Shown here: positions 53,110 to 61,202 of the stretch, one piece after another | Numbering within the stretch: position 1 is the stretch's first letter | How the letters are laid out: each line of letters opens with the position of its first letter | From: Caecitellus pseudoparvulus | Taxonomy: Eukaryota; Bigyra: Bicosoecida | Reading direction: 5' to 3' | Assembly: GCA_965644315.1 (NCBI GenBank) | Contig: CBFFRQ010000093.1 | Location: forward strand, 124,001-188,000 | DNA length: 64,000 nt | The notes under the pieces: generated by a model | The model's input: the letters and a program-made list of their open reading frames with translations, nothing else | Databases searched by the model: none | What the model was told of the DNA's origin: nothing | Program-made: the position numbers and the translations under genes

Positions 53110-55632
53110 ATGGAGCAGGCGCCGTGGCTGACTGGGCTGGCCTCGGCCAACACGCTGGATGTTGAAGACGCCACCCAGCAGTGTGTGAAGATCCAGGAGT
53201 GCATGAATGCGTCCGAGACGCTGGACCGGTCGAGCACAGCAGCTACTCAAGTGGACGCCCAGGCCGCCGCCCTGAGCGCTGGCGCTGTGCAGCGCCTGTT
53301 GGGGCTGCAGCATGCCCTGCACAAGTCCCTGGTGCTGCACATGGAACAGGCCCCGACACCACTGTCGCTGCCACCCCCCCCCGCGCCACCTTCCCCCCTG
53401 CCCGCCTCTGACCTCCCTTGCGCCACATCAGCCGTGAACGTGCCGGCGCAGCTGCTGGGCGCGGCACGGGCGGCCCAGCGTGCACTCTGCGCCTGCATCA
53501 TGGACGGCAACGTCTCAGGCCACACAAAAGGCCGTAATGTGGAGGCCAAGCAGGAGTTTGCGCTGCTGGGCGGCATCTCCGCCTCCACAGCGCTGCTGTC
53601 GGCAAGCCTGCAGCTGGTGGCTGTGACGCGCGCAGCGGCCGGCTCCCCCCTGCACAGCACCGCCTGCCACACGGCAGCAGACTGCGCGTGGACGTTGTGC
53701 TGGGCGACGCGGTGGGATTCTGAGGCATCAGGGCGCGTGGCACAGGCACTGGAGTGCGGCGTCGTGCCGGCCCTGGTGGTCACCCTGAATGCGTGGCAGG
53801 ACATGCTGCCAGCAGCTGCTGCCGCCGCCTACCTCATTTCCAACATCGTCTACCGCAATGGGGCGGCGACAGCAGCCGTGATGAAGTGGAGGGGCGCCTC
53901 AGCCCTCGTGTCGGCGCTGGAGGGCATGGCGGGGGAGGAAGGTGTGCCCGGGCTGACCCTGGCTTCCAACGCCGCCTCTGCGCTCGGCAACCTCACCAAC
54001 ACGTTCCCCCAGCAGGGCCCCTTCGAAGAGCGACACCGCACAGTGCTGGCAGCGGGGGCAGTGGGGTGGCTCGTGGCGCTGGGAACAGCCCACACCGGGT
54101 CGCCCCAGCAGCGAGCGCTCATGGTGCTGTCCAACCTGTCCCAGTCAGATTTCGCCCTGGAAGCGTTGCATGAACATGGCGCGCCGGGCCTGTTCGTGCG
54201 GGTGGTGGAGCAGTGGGCCGCCTCGGCCAGCAGCGACAGCACGCCCTACGCCGTAGTGAAGGCCGTCATGGGCCTCGCCTTCATGTTCGGGCGGGAGTTG
54301 GAGTGCGACGCCGACACGAGCAGCGTCTCCAGTGGCTCCGGCGGCGACCAGCGCAGGCGTGTGCGGGAGCTGCTGGTGGATGTGAAAGCAGTGGACCTTA
54401 TCGTGGACCAGCTGGCACGGTGTCTGGCTGGGGAGAAGTGGCTGGGCACGTCTGCTGAGGAGTGCGCACACGCACTGCAGCGCCTGGCTGTGCACGACGG
54501 CAACCACTCAGCCTTGGTGCGCGCAGGTCTTGTGCCACACCTGGGCACGTTGCTGGGCCCAGAGTGGGCCGACACCCCCGCCCAGGAGCATGCCGCCCTC
54601 TGTGCCTCCCGGCTCGCCTTCACGCCCGCCGCGCTGCAAGCCATGCGAGACACGCCTGGCTTCACTGCTGCTGTGCAGGCATGCGTGGGTGTGGGGGACC
54701 CTGCAGCGGCTCGCTCGGCCCGTGTGGTGCAGTGGCGTCTCGAGGGGGGGGCAGCTCTGGACGGGGAGGGGGGCAGCGGCAGCGGGCAGCCACCCCCCCC
54801 TCTAGACGCCGCCGCGGCAGCTCCGCTGGCACGCCAAGTGTCCAGCACGGTGCCCGCTCCCCACATCATGCTCAGCTACACGTGGAAGTACCAGAGCACT
54901 GTGCTGGCGCTGCGGGATGCGCTGCGGGCGGAGGGTTTCCGGGTGTGGGTGGACGTGGAGAAGATGTCTGGCAGCACTCTGCAGGCCATGGCCGGCGCCG
55001 TGGAGGGCGCCACCGTCGTGATGTTCACAGTGTGCCAGGCGTACTTCGAAAGCGCCAACTGCCGGCTGGAGGCCGAGTACGCCCAGCAGCAGGGGAAGCC
55101 CCTCATCCCCCTGCACATGGAGCCAGGCAAGTACCGGCCCAAGGGCTGGCTGGGCCTCATCCTCGGCACCAAGCTGTGGTACCCCTGTGCCTCTGCCACG
55201 GACGTGCCCGAGCAGCTTCCCGCCTTGCGCAGGGAGCTGTTGCAGTGTGGTGTCGTGCCAAGCAGTTCCGTCCCGGGGCCAGTGGCAGCCGCCGCGCCCA
55301 AGCCAACGCCCCACGCTGCAGCACCAACTCCGGCTCCAGCCCCGGCACCCCCAGCACCTCCCGCACCGAAGGCTGTGCACAGTGAACGAGTCGACACTGT
55401 GACGTGCGTGGAGGACGTCGAGGCACAGTGCGGCCTGCCTCCTAGCACTCTGCAGGGCTGGACCGTGCCTGCTTTGACTGAGCTGGGCACCTTGCTGCAA
55501 GCAAAGAATGGTGGTGTGCCCCCCAGCGAACGGGTGCAGTGGCTGCGGACTTTCCTCGGCGGGGAGCCCCTGCCATTGGTTCAGGTGCTGCACATCCTCG
55601 CTGCGTCGCGCTTCCTCACTGGCCGCAAGTGA
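53110..55632 (+). CDS. Armadillo-repeat protein with C-terminal TIR domain
   Basis: 840 aa, intronless. Residues of about 120-540 are alpha-helical armadillo/HEAT-like repeats (PALVVTLNAWQDMLPAAAAAA, SNAASALGNLTNTF, RALMVLSNLSQSDFALEALH, ECAHALQRLAVHDGNHSALV). A Pro/Gly linker precedes a TIR domain at about 586-712: HIMLSYTWKYQSTVLALRDAL, GFRVWVDVEKMSGSTLQAMAGAVEGA, VMFTVCQAYFESANCRLE and GKPLIPLHME. In the ANCRLEAEYA helix, the Glu near residue 654 is placed like the catalytic glutamate of TIR NAD-cleaving enzymes such as SARM1. A Pro-rich linker and a helical C-terminal module follow (VEDVEAQCGLPPSTLQ, VPPSERVQWLRTFLG). The ARM-then-TIR order is like SARM1 but without the central SAM repeats. 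NADase activity is inferred. ATG 53110 is chosen; 53080 is an alternative. Confidence 0.82.
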   Translation: MEQAPWLTGLASANTLDVEDATQQCVKIQECMNASETLDRSSTAATQVDAQAAALSAGAVQRLLGLQHALHKSLVLHMEQAPTPLSLPPPPAPPSPLPASDLPCATSAVNVPAQLLGAARAAQRALCACIMDGNVSGHTKGRNVEAKQEFALLGGISASTALLSASLQLVAVTRAAAGSPLHSTACHTAADCAWTLCWATRWDSEASGRVAQALECGVVPALVVTLNAWQDMLPAAAAAAYLISNIVYRNGAATAAVMKWRGASALVSALEGMAGEEGVPGLTLASNAASALGNLTNTFPQQGPFEERHRTVLAAGAVGWLVALGTAHTGSPQQRALMVLSNLSQSDFALEALHEHGAPGLFVRVVEQWAASASSDSTPYAVVKAVMGLAFMFGRELECDADTSSVSSGSGGDQRRRVRELLVDVKAVDLIVDQLARCLAGEKWLGTSAEECAHALQRLAVHDGNHSALVRAGLVPHLGTLLGPEWADTPAQEHAALCASRLAFTPAALQAMRDTPGFTAAVQACVGVGDPAAARSARVVQWRLEGGAALDGEGGSGSGQPPPPLDAAAAAPLARQVSSTVPAPHIMLSYTWKYQSTVLALRDALRAEGFRVWVDVEKMSGSTLQAMAGAVEGATVVMFTVCQAYFESANCRLEAEYAQQQGKPLIPLHMEPGKYRPKGWLGLILGTKLWYPCASATDVPEQLPALRRELLQCGVVPSSSVPGPVAAAAPKPTPHAAAPTPAPAPAPPAPPAPKAVHSERVDTVTCVEDVEAQCGLPPSTLQGWTVPALTELGTLLQAKNGGVPPSERVQWLRTFLGGEPLPLVQVLHILAASRFLTGRK

Positions 55633-55771
55633 CTGCGCTGCTGCCGCCTGTCGGTCGGACATGCACTCTGAGCCCACACGTAATTCATGCCTGGTACAAA
55701 ACGCGCATGTCTTGCGTACTTGTGTGCGGCGCCCAGGTCTGAGCACATGCTCCCGCCCTGGAGGATGCGGC

Positions 55772-56851
55772 ATGGCTCCGGACACCACTGCCAAGCGCAC
55801 ACAGCCAGAGGTGGTCAGCTTGACCCCACGAACGGCCTTCCGCACAGCCATCGTGTCAGATGACGCGCACATCTTCATCATAGCGTCAACGCCCACGCAG
55901 CACTTCCGATGGGCATCACTGTGCACGGGGCTGGGAGCGCTGGTCGCGGCCGGGGCAGCTGTGAGTATGAAACTCCCCCCCCCGCGAAACGCTGCTCGCT
56001 CTTCGAACACAGCACCCCTGCCCGTCACAGTGGGCTGGTATAGAAGGACACGCACTCCGCCTTGCCATTGGCCTCGCACTGGCCAGCATTGTGTGTCATG
56101 TCTTGCATGGGCAGCAAGTCGTGGAAGGTGCGGTGCGCCGCGGCTGTCCGCCCAGAGGCTGAGCCTGCTCAAGCTCCACCCCTGCCGCTGCACAGAGAGC
56201 GTCCTGGCTGTGCGAGGTATGGGGGTGCAGCTGCAGAGCAAGAGTGCAGGTGGCCGCCAGGTGACGCGTTTCATCGACCGGGAACAGCTGCGGGCCGCCG
56301 TCGTGAACGAGGGGTACACCTGCTTCTCCGTGCGTTTCTACCTGGCCTTCCTCACAGCTGGCTCCGACGAGCTGGCAGTGGCGTTTGCAGGGCACACGCC
56401 TCGCCTGCCCGTTGTGCATGCTACGTACTGTGGCGTGCAAAGCGTCCTGTTTGGACAGCCGCCTGGGCCGGCCCTGACCCAAGCACGTTACGATGCAGCG
56501 GTGAGTGTTGGCCGGTCGCAGTTGCAGGCGTACCGGAAAGGGCTGGTGGCCCCTGAGGACGACGATGAAGCGACTGCATTTGACAGGGTGCCGTACTCCG
56601 TGCTGCTGTGGCGCGAGGGGGTGGTCAGCCCATACGGCGGCGGGGACAGCACCAGTGGCGCACGGCACCACACGGGTGGGCCCATGTCCCCCGCAGCCAG
56701 CACAATGCTGGACGAGTGGGCAGCGCAGGACCATGGCCCCCACTTTGGCTGGCTCTCCCCCGCCAGTCGGCTGGTGCAGTCCCCACTGCCTGTGCGGGGT
56801 GACTCCAATGGCAGCGGCGGGAGCGGCGGCGAGAGAAGCATGCCCAGGTGA
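55772..56851 (+). CDS. PIGH: PIG-H, GPI-GlcNAc transferase subunit
   Basis: Subunit of the ER complex that starts GPI-anchor synthesis by moving GlcNAc to phosphatidylinositol. Exons 55772-55960, 56031-56127 and 56196-56851 give 313 aa. Exon 1 ends in a hydrophobic helix (WASLCTGLGALVAAGAA) and exon 2 gives a second one (LRLAIGLALASIVCHVL), the membrane hairpin of PIG-H. The cytosolic domain matches: EESVLAVRGMGVQLQSK, GGRQVTRFIDREQLRAAVVNEGYTCFSVRFYLAFL and, further on, RLPVVHATYCGVQSVLFG. The exon 2 frame was chosen because it alone gives a stop-free hydrophobic segment. The C-terminal roughly 140 residues (EDDDEATAFDRVPYSVLLW, Ser/Gly-rich tail) extend beyond the family. The stop is 3 bp from that of MTHFS on the other strand. 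Confidence 0.85.
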   Translation: MAPDTTAKRTQPEVVSLTPRTAFRTAIVSDDAHIFIIASTPTQHFRWASLCTGLGALVAAGAAVSMKLPPPRNAARSSNTAPLPVTVGWYRRTRTPPCHWPRTGQHCVSCLAWAASRGRCGAPRLSAQRLSLLKLHPCRCTESVLAVRGMGVQLQSKSAGGRQVTRFIDREQLRAAVVNEGYTCFSVRFYLAFLTAGSDELAVAFAGHTPRLPVVHATYCGVQSVLFGQPPGPALTQARYDAAVSVGRSQLQAYRKGLVAPEDDDEATAFDRVPYSVLLWREGVVSPYGGGDSTSGARHHTGGPMSPAASTMLDEWAAQDHGPHFGWLSPASRLVQSPLPVRGDSNGSGGSGGERSMPR

Positions 56852-56854
56852 CCC

Positions 56855-57651
56855 TCAAGCCCGCACGACCTTGCTGGGGCACACGAACGCCTGCACAGGC
56901 ACATCTGTATCCTCCACGGGCACTGTCTCTGCACCCTGCACCTGCTCGTCTAGACAAAGGCCCTGTGGGTAAGGGGCGTGGCGTGGCGCCTGGTCAGGGT
57001 GAGGCACCACAGCAAGGGCGCTGCCGCACGCACGACAAGGAATGGCTGCGCCCAGTCTTTCTCCGCATACACCTCCTTGGTATCCTTGATAAATGTGTCT
57101 GTGCGAAGGCGGGCGTGTGGGTGCGGCGAGGGGCGGCGGAGCAGGCGGTGGGCGGCGAGCCACACACCATAGAAGCCACCGCCGTGGCCCAGGCGCCGGC
57201 AGTCTTCCCCAAACGCCACACAAGGCACGATGATGACGTGCACCGGCTGGTCGGTGCTGCGGACCTGGCAAGCGCCGAGGCCTGGCGGCGCATCTGACGG
57301 CAGCACTGGCTCCCGAATGCCCCACTTGGAGGTTTGCAGGTCCGCCATGGCTGCGTCCGCCGAACCCTGCAACTCCCGAAACACCAGCTTGCGCCGACCG
57401 ATGACCCGTGGCAGCAGCACGGTCTTGCCAGCTTCAGTCAAGGCGCCAATCAATGCATCAGTCTGCACCTCAGCAGGCATGCATGCAAAGGCAGTGAGCC
57501 GCGTGGCAGCCTGCACTTCAGGCAGGGCCAGCAAGAGCTTCACAGCCTTTTGCGATGACGTTGAAATGTGCTCTGAAGTCAGGCCAGCAAGCACGCCTTC
57601 AATGCTGGCGCGCATGGCGCGCTTCGCGGCAGCCACGGATGTTGCAGCCAT
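56855..57651 (-). CDS. MTHFS: 5-formyltetrahydrofolate cyclo-ligase
   Basis: Converts 5-formyl-THF to 5,10-methenyl-THF with ATP, in folate one-carbon metabolism; 218 aa. Exons are 57651-57168, 57098-57034 and 56962-56855. Family landmarks appear in order: MRASIEGVLAGL helix, LTAFACMPAEVQTDALI, GKTVLLPRV, WGIREP, VHVIIVPCVAFGEDCRRLGHGGGFYD, and, after the second intron, PFLVGLCLDEQ and VPVEDTDVPVQAFVCPSKVV. Both splice joins were fixed by these motifs; introns are 69 and 71 nt. An upstream in-frame ATG at 57693 adds 14 residues with Arg and no acids, possibly a mitochondrial presequence. The enzyme works near the MAT reaction in one-carbon supply, although the genes are 13 kb apart. Confidence 0.9.
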
Positions 57652-58113
57652 CGAAACGCAGGTGAAACGATGCGGTGCACGGATGCACACCATGCGGGAA
57701 ATGTTCCGCTTTTCAGACAGTACACCGTGTAGCAGTGTGCATTCTGCGTGTGTTGCAATTTGATCTGCGCCGAATGCTCGCCTCTGCTTGCCGGCGCGTG
57801 CACGTTCAGGGTTGGGCACCTCGCAACACGCCAGCAAGCACACTGCTCGGCATTCCTCACAACAGCGCTGGCAGAGCCACAAAATTTTCGTCTGCGGCAG
57901 GCCAGTGCGAGTTGGTGTTTTGAAGGTGCCCCTTCACCAGTTTCCTTGAGGTGCAGCAGCGGGGTCAGGCGTCTGCCACAGCCCTGCTGTTTCAGGGAAG
58001 TAGCGTCAGGTGCCCCGTCCTGCCGAGATCTCCCAACGGGAGCCACTGCGCACGGTGCTGGTCTGGCACGTGGGTAGCTCGTGCACTTCTGCCATCACTG
58101 CGACAGTCTTGGT
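57652..58113. promoter_or_regulatory. Divergent promoter, MTHFS / FYVE-ankyrin gene
   Basis: A 462 bp spacer without a credible gene. It is noticeably less GC-rich than its flanks, especially 57690-57780 and 57870-57950. Two GAAACG copies lie near 57654 and 57664. No defined box is recognised. Confidence 0.4.
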
Positions 58114-61100
58114 ATGAGCGCAGCAGCCAGTAGCAGTCATGGTGCTGCCGCCCAGGCGCCAGCCGCCAGCGGCAGTGCCTTTCGAGGTAGTGCTCACACC
58201 TCTCACAGGCGGGCTCGCAGCAGCTTTCGCAAGCTGCAGCACCTGCACGAAGGAGCCATTGATGCTGACAGTACATCCCTGGAAGCAGCGGGTGTGTCCC
58301 TGCGGTCGTTTACCCGAGCACGCACGACGTCAGCGGTGGATGGCTCAGGCCGAGCTCCCCTCCGCCCCTCCCGCTCGCACGATGACCTGACGCAGCTGCA
58401 AGCGCCAAACTTGAGCGGCGCCCTGCAGCCAACGCAGGAGAGTAAAGCCACGCCCGTGTCAGGAGGCGGGTCTCGCCCCAGGGCTGCTTCCATGCAGCCT
58501 GCCCTGTCAAGCCACTCTATGCCCGCGGTGGCACCGCCCTCCCTCCCACGAGGCCCACCCAGCCCCCAAGCTGGTGGGTCTAGGGGGAAGTCTTCGTTGG
58601 TGGGCGGCTCGGGGCGCGACCTGCGCCTGGGCTTGCTGCGGCGCATGCAGGCCATGTCCCAGGCGGCGCCAGCTCCAGCCCCTCCAGCCCTCACCAACCC
58701 CAATGCTGCTCCCGGGCGACGGCGCGCAGACAGCGAGGCGGGGGCTGGGCGAGGCACCAGCGTTGCTGAGCGGCGTGCACGGTACCGGAAGAAGAAAGGC
58801 CAGCGTGCGGAGCACACACGGCGCCTGCGTGACTGGCAGTCCAAGTTCGAGGCCAAGCTGCGGAAACGCAGCAGGGAGGCCTCCACGGCCAGCCAAAGTA
58901 GCGCAGTGCCTGCCGCTGCCCCCATCCCACCTTCCCCACAACTGAGCAGCCAGCCTGGCCCACACCAACTTCCTACTTGTGCCACGCTGCGAGCCGTGGC
59001 GCACGATTTGCAACGTGCGCGCCGTGTGCGTGTGTGCTGCCAGCAGCAGGAGAAAATGCCGCCGCCGCTGCAAGCTGCGTGGGAAGCCATGCCTCGCGCG
59101 CTGCAGGCAGCCATCAGCGTCGTGCACCTGCACAGGTCCAGTGAGGGCTGGGGCCCGTACAGGGCGCTGGAAACTGACATGCTCGCTGCCGTGCCTGTCA
59201 CGCGGGTGTCGCCGTTGTGGGCGCCCTCTGCTGCGGCAGCTCGCTGCACCTCGTGCGGCGTGGAGTTCAGCATGCTGGTGCGCAAGCACCACTGCCGGCG
59301 GTGTGGCTTGGTCATGTGCCACGACTGCACGCCCTTTCGGGACGTCTCCTCGCCGCCCGTCGTCAGTTCGTGGTGGGGTGTGCTGGCAGGGGAGCCCCCC
59401 GATGCCCCCCAACCCCGCAAGCGAACCGGCAGCGTCGACTCTGCACCCGCTGCACCCAGCAACCCTCGCATGCCCGCTGGGCTGCTGGAGGTGCTGTCTG
59501 GCGCCTCCGCCCTGCACGCCCTGGATGCGGTGCAGCTGGACGGTGGACCAGCGGGGGATGCCGCCGCCTCCCCCCTGCGCGCCCTCACGGAGCCCACCCA
59601 GGTGTGGTCCAGGTTGTGTGTGCACTGCCATGGCATGCTGCGGGGGGTGGTGGTGCCCCACCCCCAAGTGCAGCTGTCAGTGGGAGACACGTACCACCGC
59701 CTGCACCCCCGCCGCGTGCAGACGGTGCTGGCCAGCCGCGATGCAGCCCAGGCCAGAGCTTTGAAAGCGCTGGCGGGAACGCCCCCCCCCGACGCACCTG
59801 ACTACGTCCTCGCCGCTGCAGCTGGCAAGGCATGGCGGCCCGGCCCAGGGCAGGGTGGGCGGCACACGCTGGGCACTTCAGACGCCAGTCCTGCGCGTAA
59901 GGCGTTTGAAGTGGGCTTCTGGCTCCAAGCGGTGGCGCAGGGGCTGTCCCATGAGGTGCAGCACTGGATGGCGATGGGGCTGCCAGTGAACGCGGGTGAC
60001 CGCGCCACAGGGCGCTGTGCGCTGCATGTGGCAGCCCTGTACGGCCAGAAGCAGGTGTTGGAGCGCCTCGTGCGGGAATACGGCGCTGACGTGGGCGCCA
60101 TCGATGCGCAGGGCAGCACGCCCCTGCACCTGGCAGCAGCGGCCGGCCGCCCCGCCATCGTCCGATCTCTGCTCGCGTTTGACGCGCCGCAGGATGTGCC
60201 CGACGCTGATGGTTTTACGCCGTACGACCTGGCGCAGCGCTTCCAACACACGGCCGTGCTGGCCCTGCTCGATGACGCACACTGCACGGCGGCGGCATCC
60301 CAAGTGGCGGTGGCGCAAGCCAAGGCTGACGCGGCAGCTGCCCGGCGCACGGCGGCGGCCGAGCCGGGGGCTGAGGCGACGCCACGCCCCCCCTTCGACG
60401 CGACACCGTTCCAAGACGGCTCTGCGCGGTGCAACCTCCTGCCGGCTGACGCACTGCGCCAAGCCACTCGCGGACGCCCGCTGCCCTTGCCCCCCCGAGC
60501 GCGCCTGCTGGAGGCTGGCATCGCGAGGCTGGACCCCGCTGCCCAGGCACTGCAAGCCAACCTCATGGCTGTCCGCAACAGCGGCATCCGGGCGTGTGTC
60601 AGCAGCCAGTGGCGGCAGGATGCCACTGGGCTCACTCGCCGCGCGCGCTGGCACGAGCTGGGCTTCCTGACGGCGCGGCGGGTGCACGCGTCTGCAGGCT
60701 TGTGGAGCAAGTCTGCGCGGGACATTTTGTCCGTGCGCCTGGTGGCCGATATTTGGCGGCGCGGCCACTGCCTGGGGCCGGACGTGGACTACCAGCCTCT
60801 GGTGGCGGCGGCGGCAGGGGTGGACCCAGCCTCTGCCGAGCCTGCCTCCGAAGCTGGCAGCGCGGCAGACACGGGCAGCAGCGATGAGGAGGAGGCGCCT
60901 GGTGATGAGGCAGGGCGCTTCGGCATGGACGTGGATTGGATGTCGCCCCTGGGCACGGTGGATGCGGATGAGGGGGGAGGGGGGGGCACGGAGGACGAAG
61001 ACGACGCGGGCGGGGCGGCCGATGGCACGCTGGTCGTGGAGGAGGAAGGGGAGGAGGACGAAGACAGCGAGGAAGACGAGGAGGAGGTGGCCCCTCCTGC

Positions 61101-61116
61101 TGCTGCAGGCCGGTGA
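58114..61116 (+). CDS. FYVE-type zinc finger and ankyrin repeat protein
   Basis: 1,000 aa, intronless. The N-terminal 330 residues are Ser/Pro-rich with a basic helical stretch (AERRARYRKKKGQRAEHTRR). The FYVE finger starts at about residue 367: LWAPSAAAARCTSCGVEFSM, then RKHHCRRCG, the phosphoinositide-binding core, and LVMCHDC; the final Cys pair VCVHC is only at about residue 502, after a roughly 90-residue loop. FYVE domains bind PI3P on endosomes. Ankyrin repeats lie at about 625-720 (CALHVAALYGQKQVLERLV, TPLHLAAAAGRPAIVRSLL, TPYDLAQRFQHTAVLALL). A helical domain with FLTARRVHASAGLWSKSARD follows, and the protein ends in an extended Asp/Glu run. An endosomal adaptor role is likely. The start at 58114 is the first ATG in frame. 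Confidence 0.82.
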   Translation: MSAAASSSHGAAAQAPAASGSAFRGSAHTSHRRARSSFRKLQHLHEGAIDADSTSLEAAGVSLRSFTRARTTSAVDGSGRAPLRPSRSHDDLTQLQAPNLSGALQPTQESKATPVSGGGSRPRAASMQPALSSHSMPAVAPPSLPRGPPSPQAGGSRGKSSLVGGSGRDLRLGLLRRMQAMSQAAPAPAPPALTNPNAAPGRRRADSEAGAGRGTSVAERRARYRKKKGQRAEHTRRLRDWQSKFEAKLRKRSREASTASQSSAVPAAAPIPPSPQLSSQPGPHQLPTCATLRAVAHDLQRARRVRVCCQQQEKMPPPLQAAWEAMPRALQAAISVVHLHRSSEGWGPYRALETDMLAAVPVTRVSPLWAPSAAAARCTSCGVEFSMLVRKHHCRRCGLVMCHDCTPFRDVSSPPVVSSWWGVLAGEPPDAPQPRKRTGSVDSAPAAPSNPRMPAGLLEVLSGASALHALDAVQLDGGPAGDAAASPLRALTEPTQVWSRLCVHCHGMLRGVVVPHPQVQLSVGDTYHRLHPRRVQTVLASRDAAQARALKALAGTPPPDAPDYVLAAAAGKAWRPGPGQGGRHTLGTSDASPARKAFEVGFWLQAVAQGLSHEVQHWMAMGLPVNAGDRATGRCALHVAALYGQKQVLERLVREYGADVGAIDAQGSTPLHLAAAAGRPAIVRSLLAFDAPQDVPDADGFTPYDLAQRFQHTAVLALLDDAHCTAAASQVAVAQAKADAAAARRTAAAEPGAEATPRPPFDATPFQDGSARCNLLPADALRQATRGRPLPLPPRARLLEAGIARLDPAAQALQANLMAVRNSGIRACVSSQWRQDATGLTRRARWHELGFLTARRVHASAGLWSKSARDILSVRLVADIWRRGHCLGPDVDYQPLVAAAAGVDPASAEPASEAGSAADTGSSDEEEAPGDEAGRFGMDVDWMSPLGTVDADEGGGGGTEDEDDAGGAADGTLVVEEEGEEDEDSEEDEEEVAPPAAAGR

Positions 61117-61152
61117 CGGGGTGCCCAGCCACCGCCGCGTTCCGTGCGACGC

Positions 61153-61159
61153 AATGCAT
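61153..61159. terminator. AATGCAT 3'-end motif between FYVE-ankyrin and RsmH genes
   Basis: The full AATGCATT palindrome lies 37 nt past the plus-strand stop (61116) and 44 nt past the minus-strand stop (61203). Confidence 0.35.
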
Positions 61160-61202
61160 TGCCAGACAGGCCCGTGCCCAGGTCACCATGCAAGCCCTAC
61201 TC

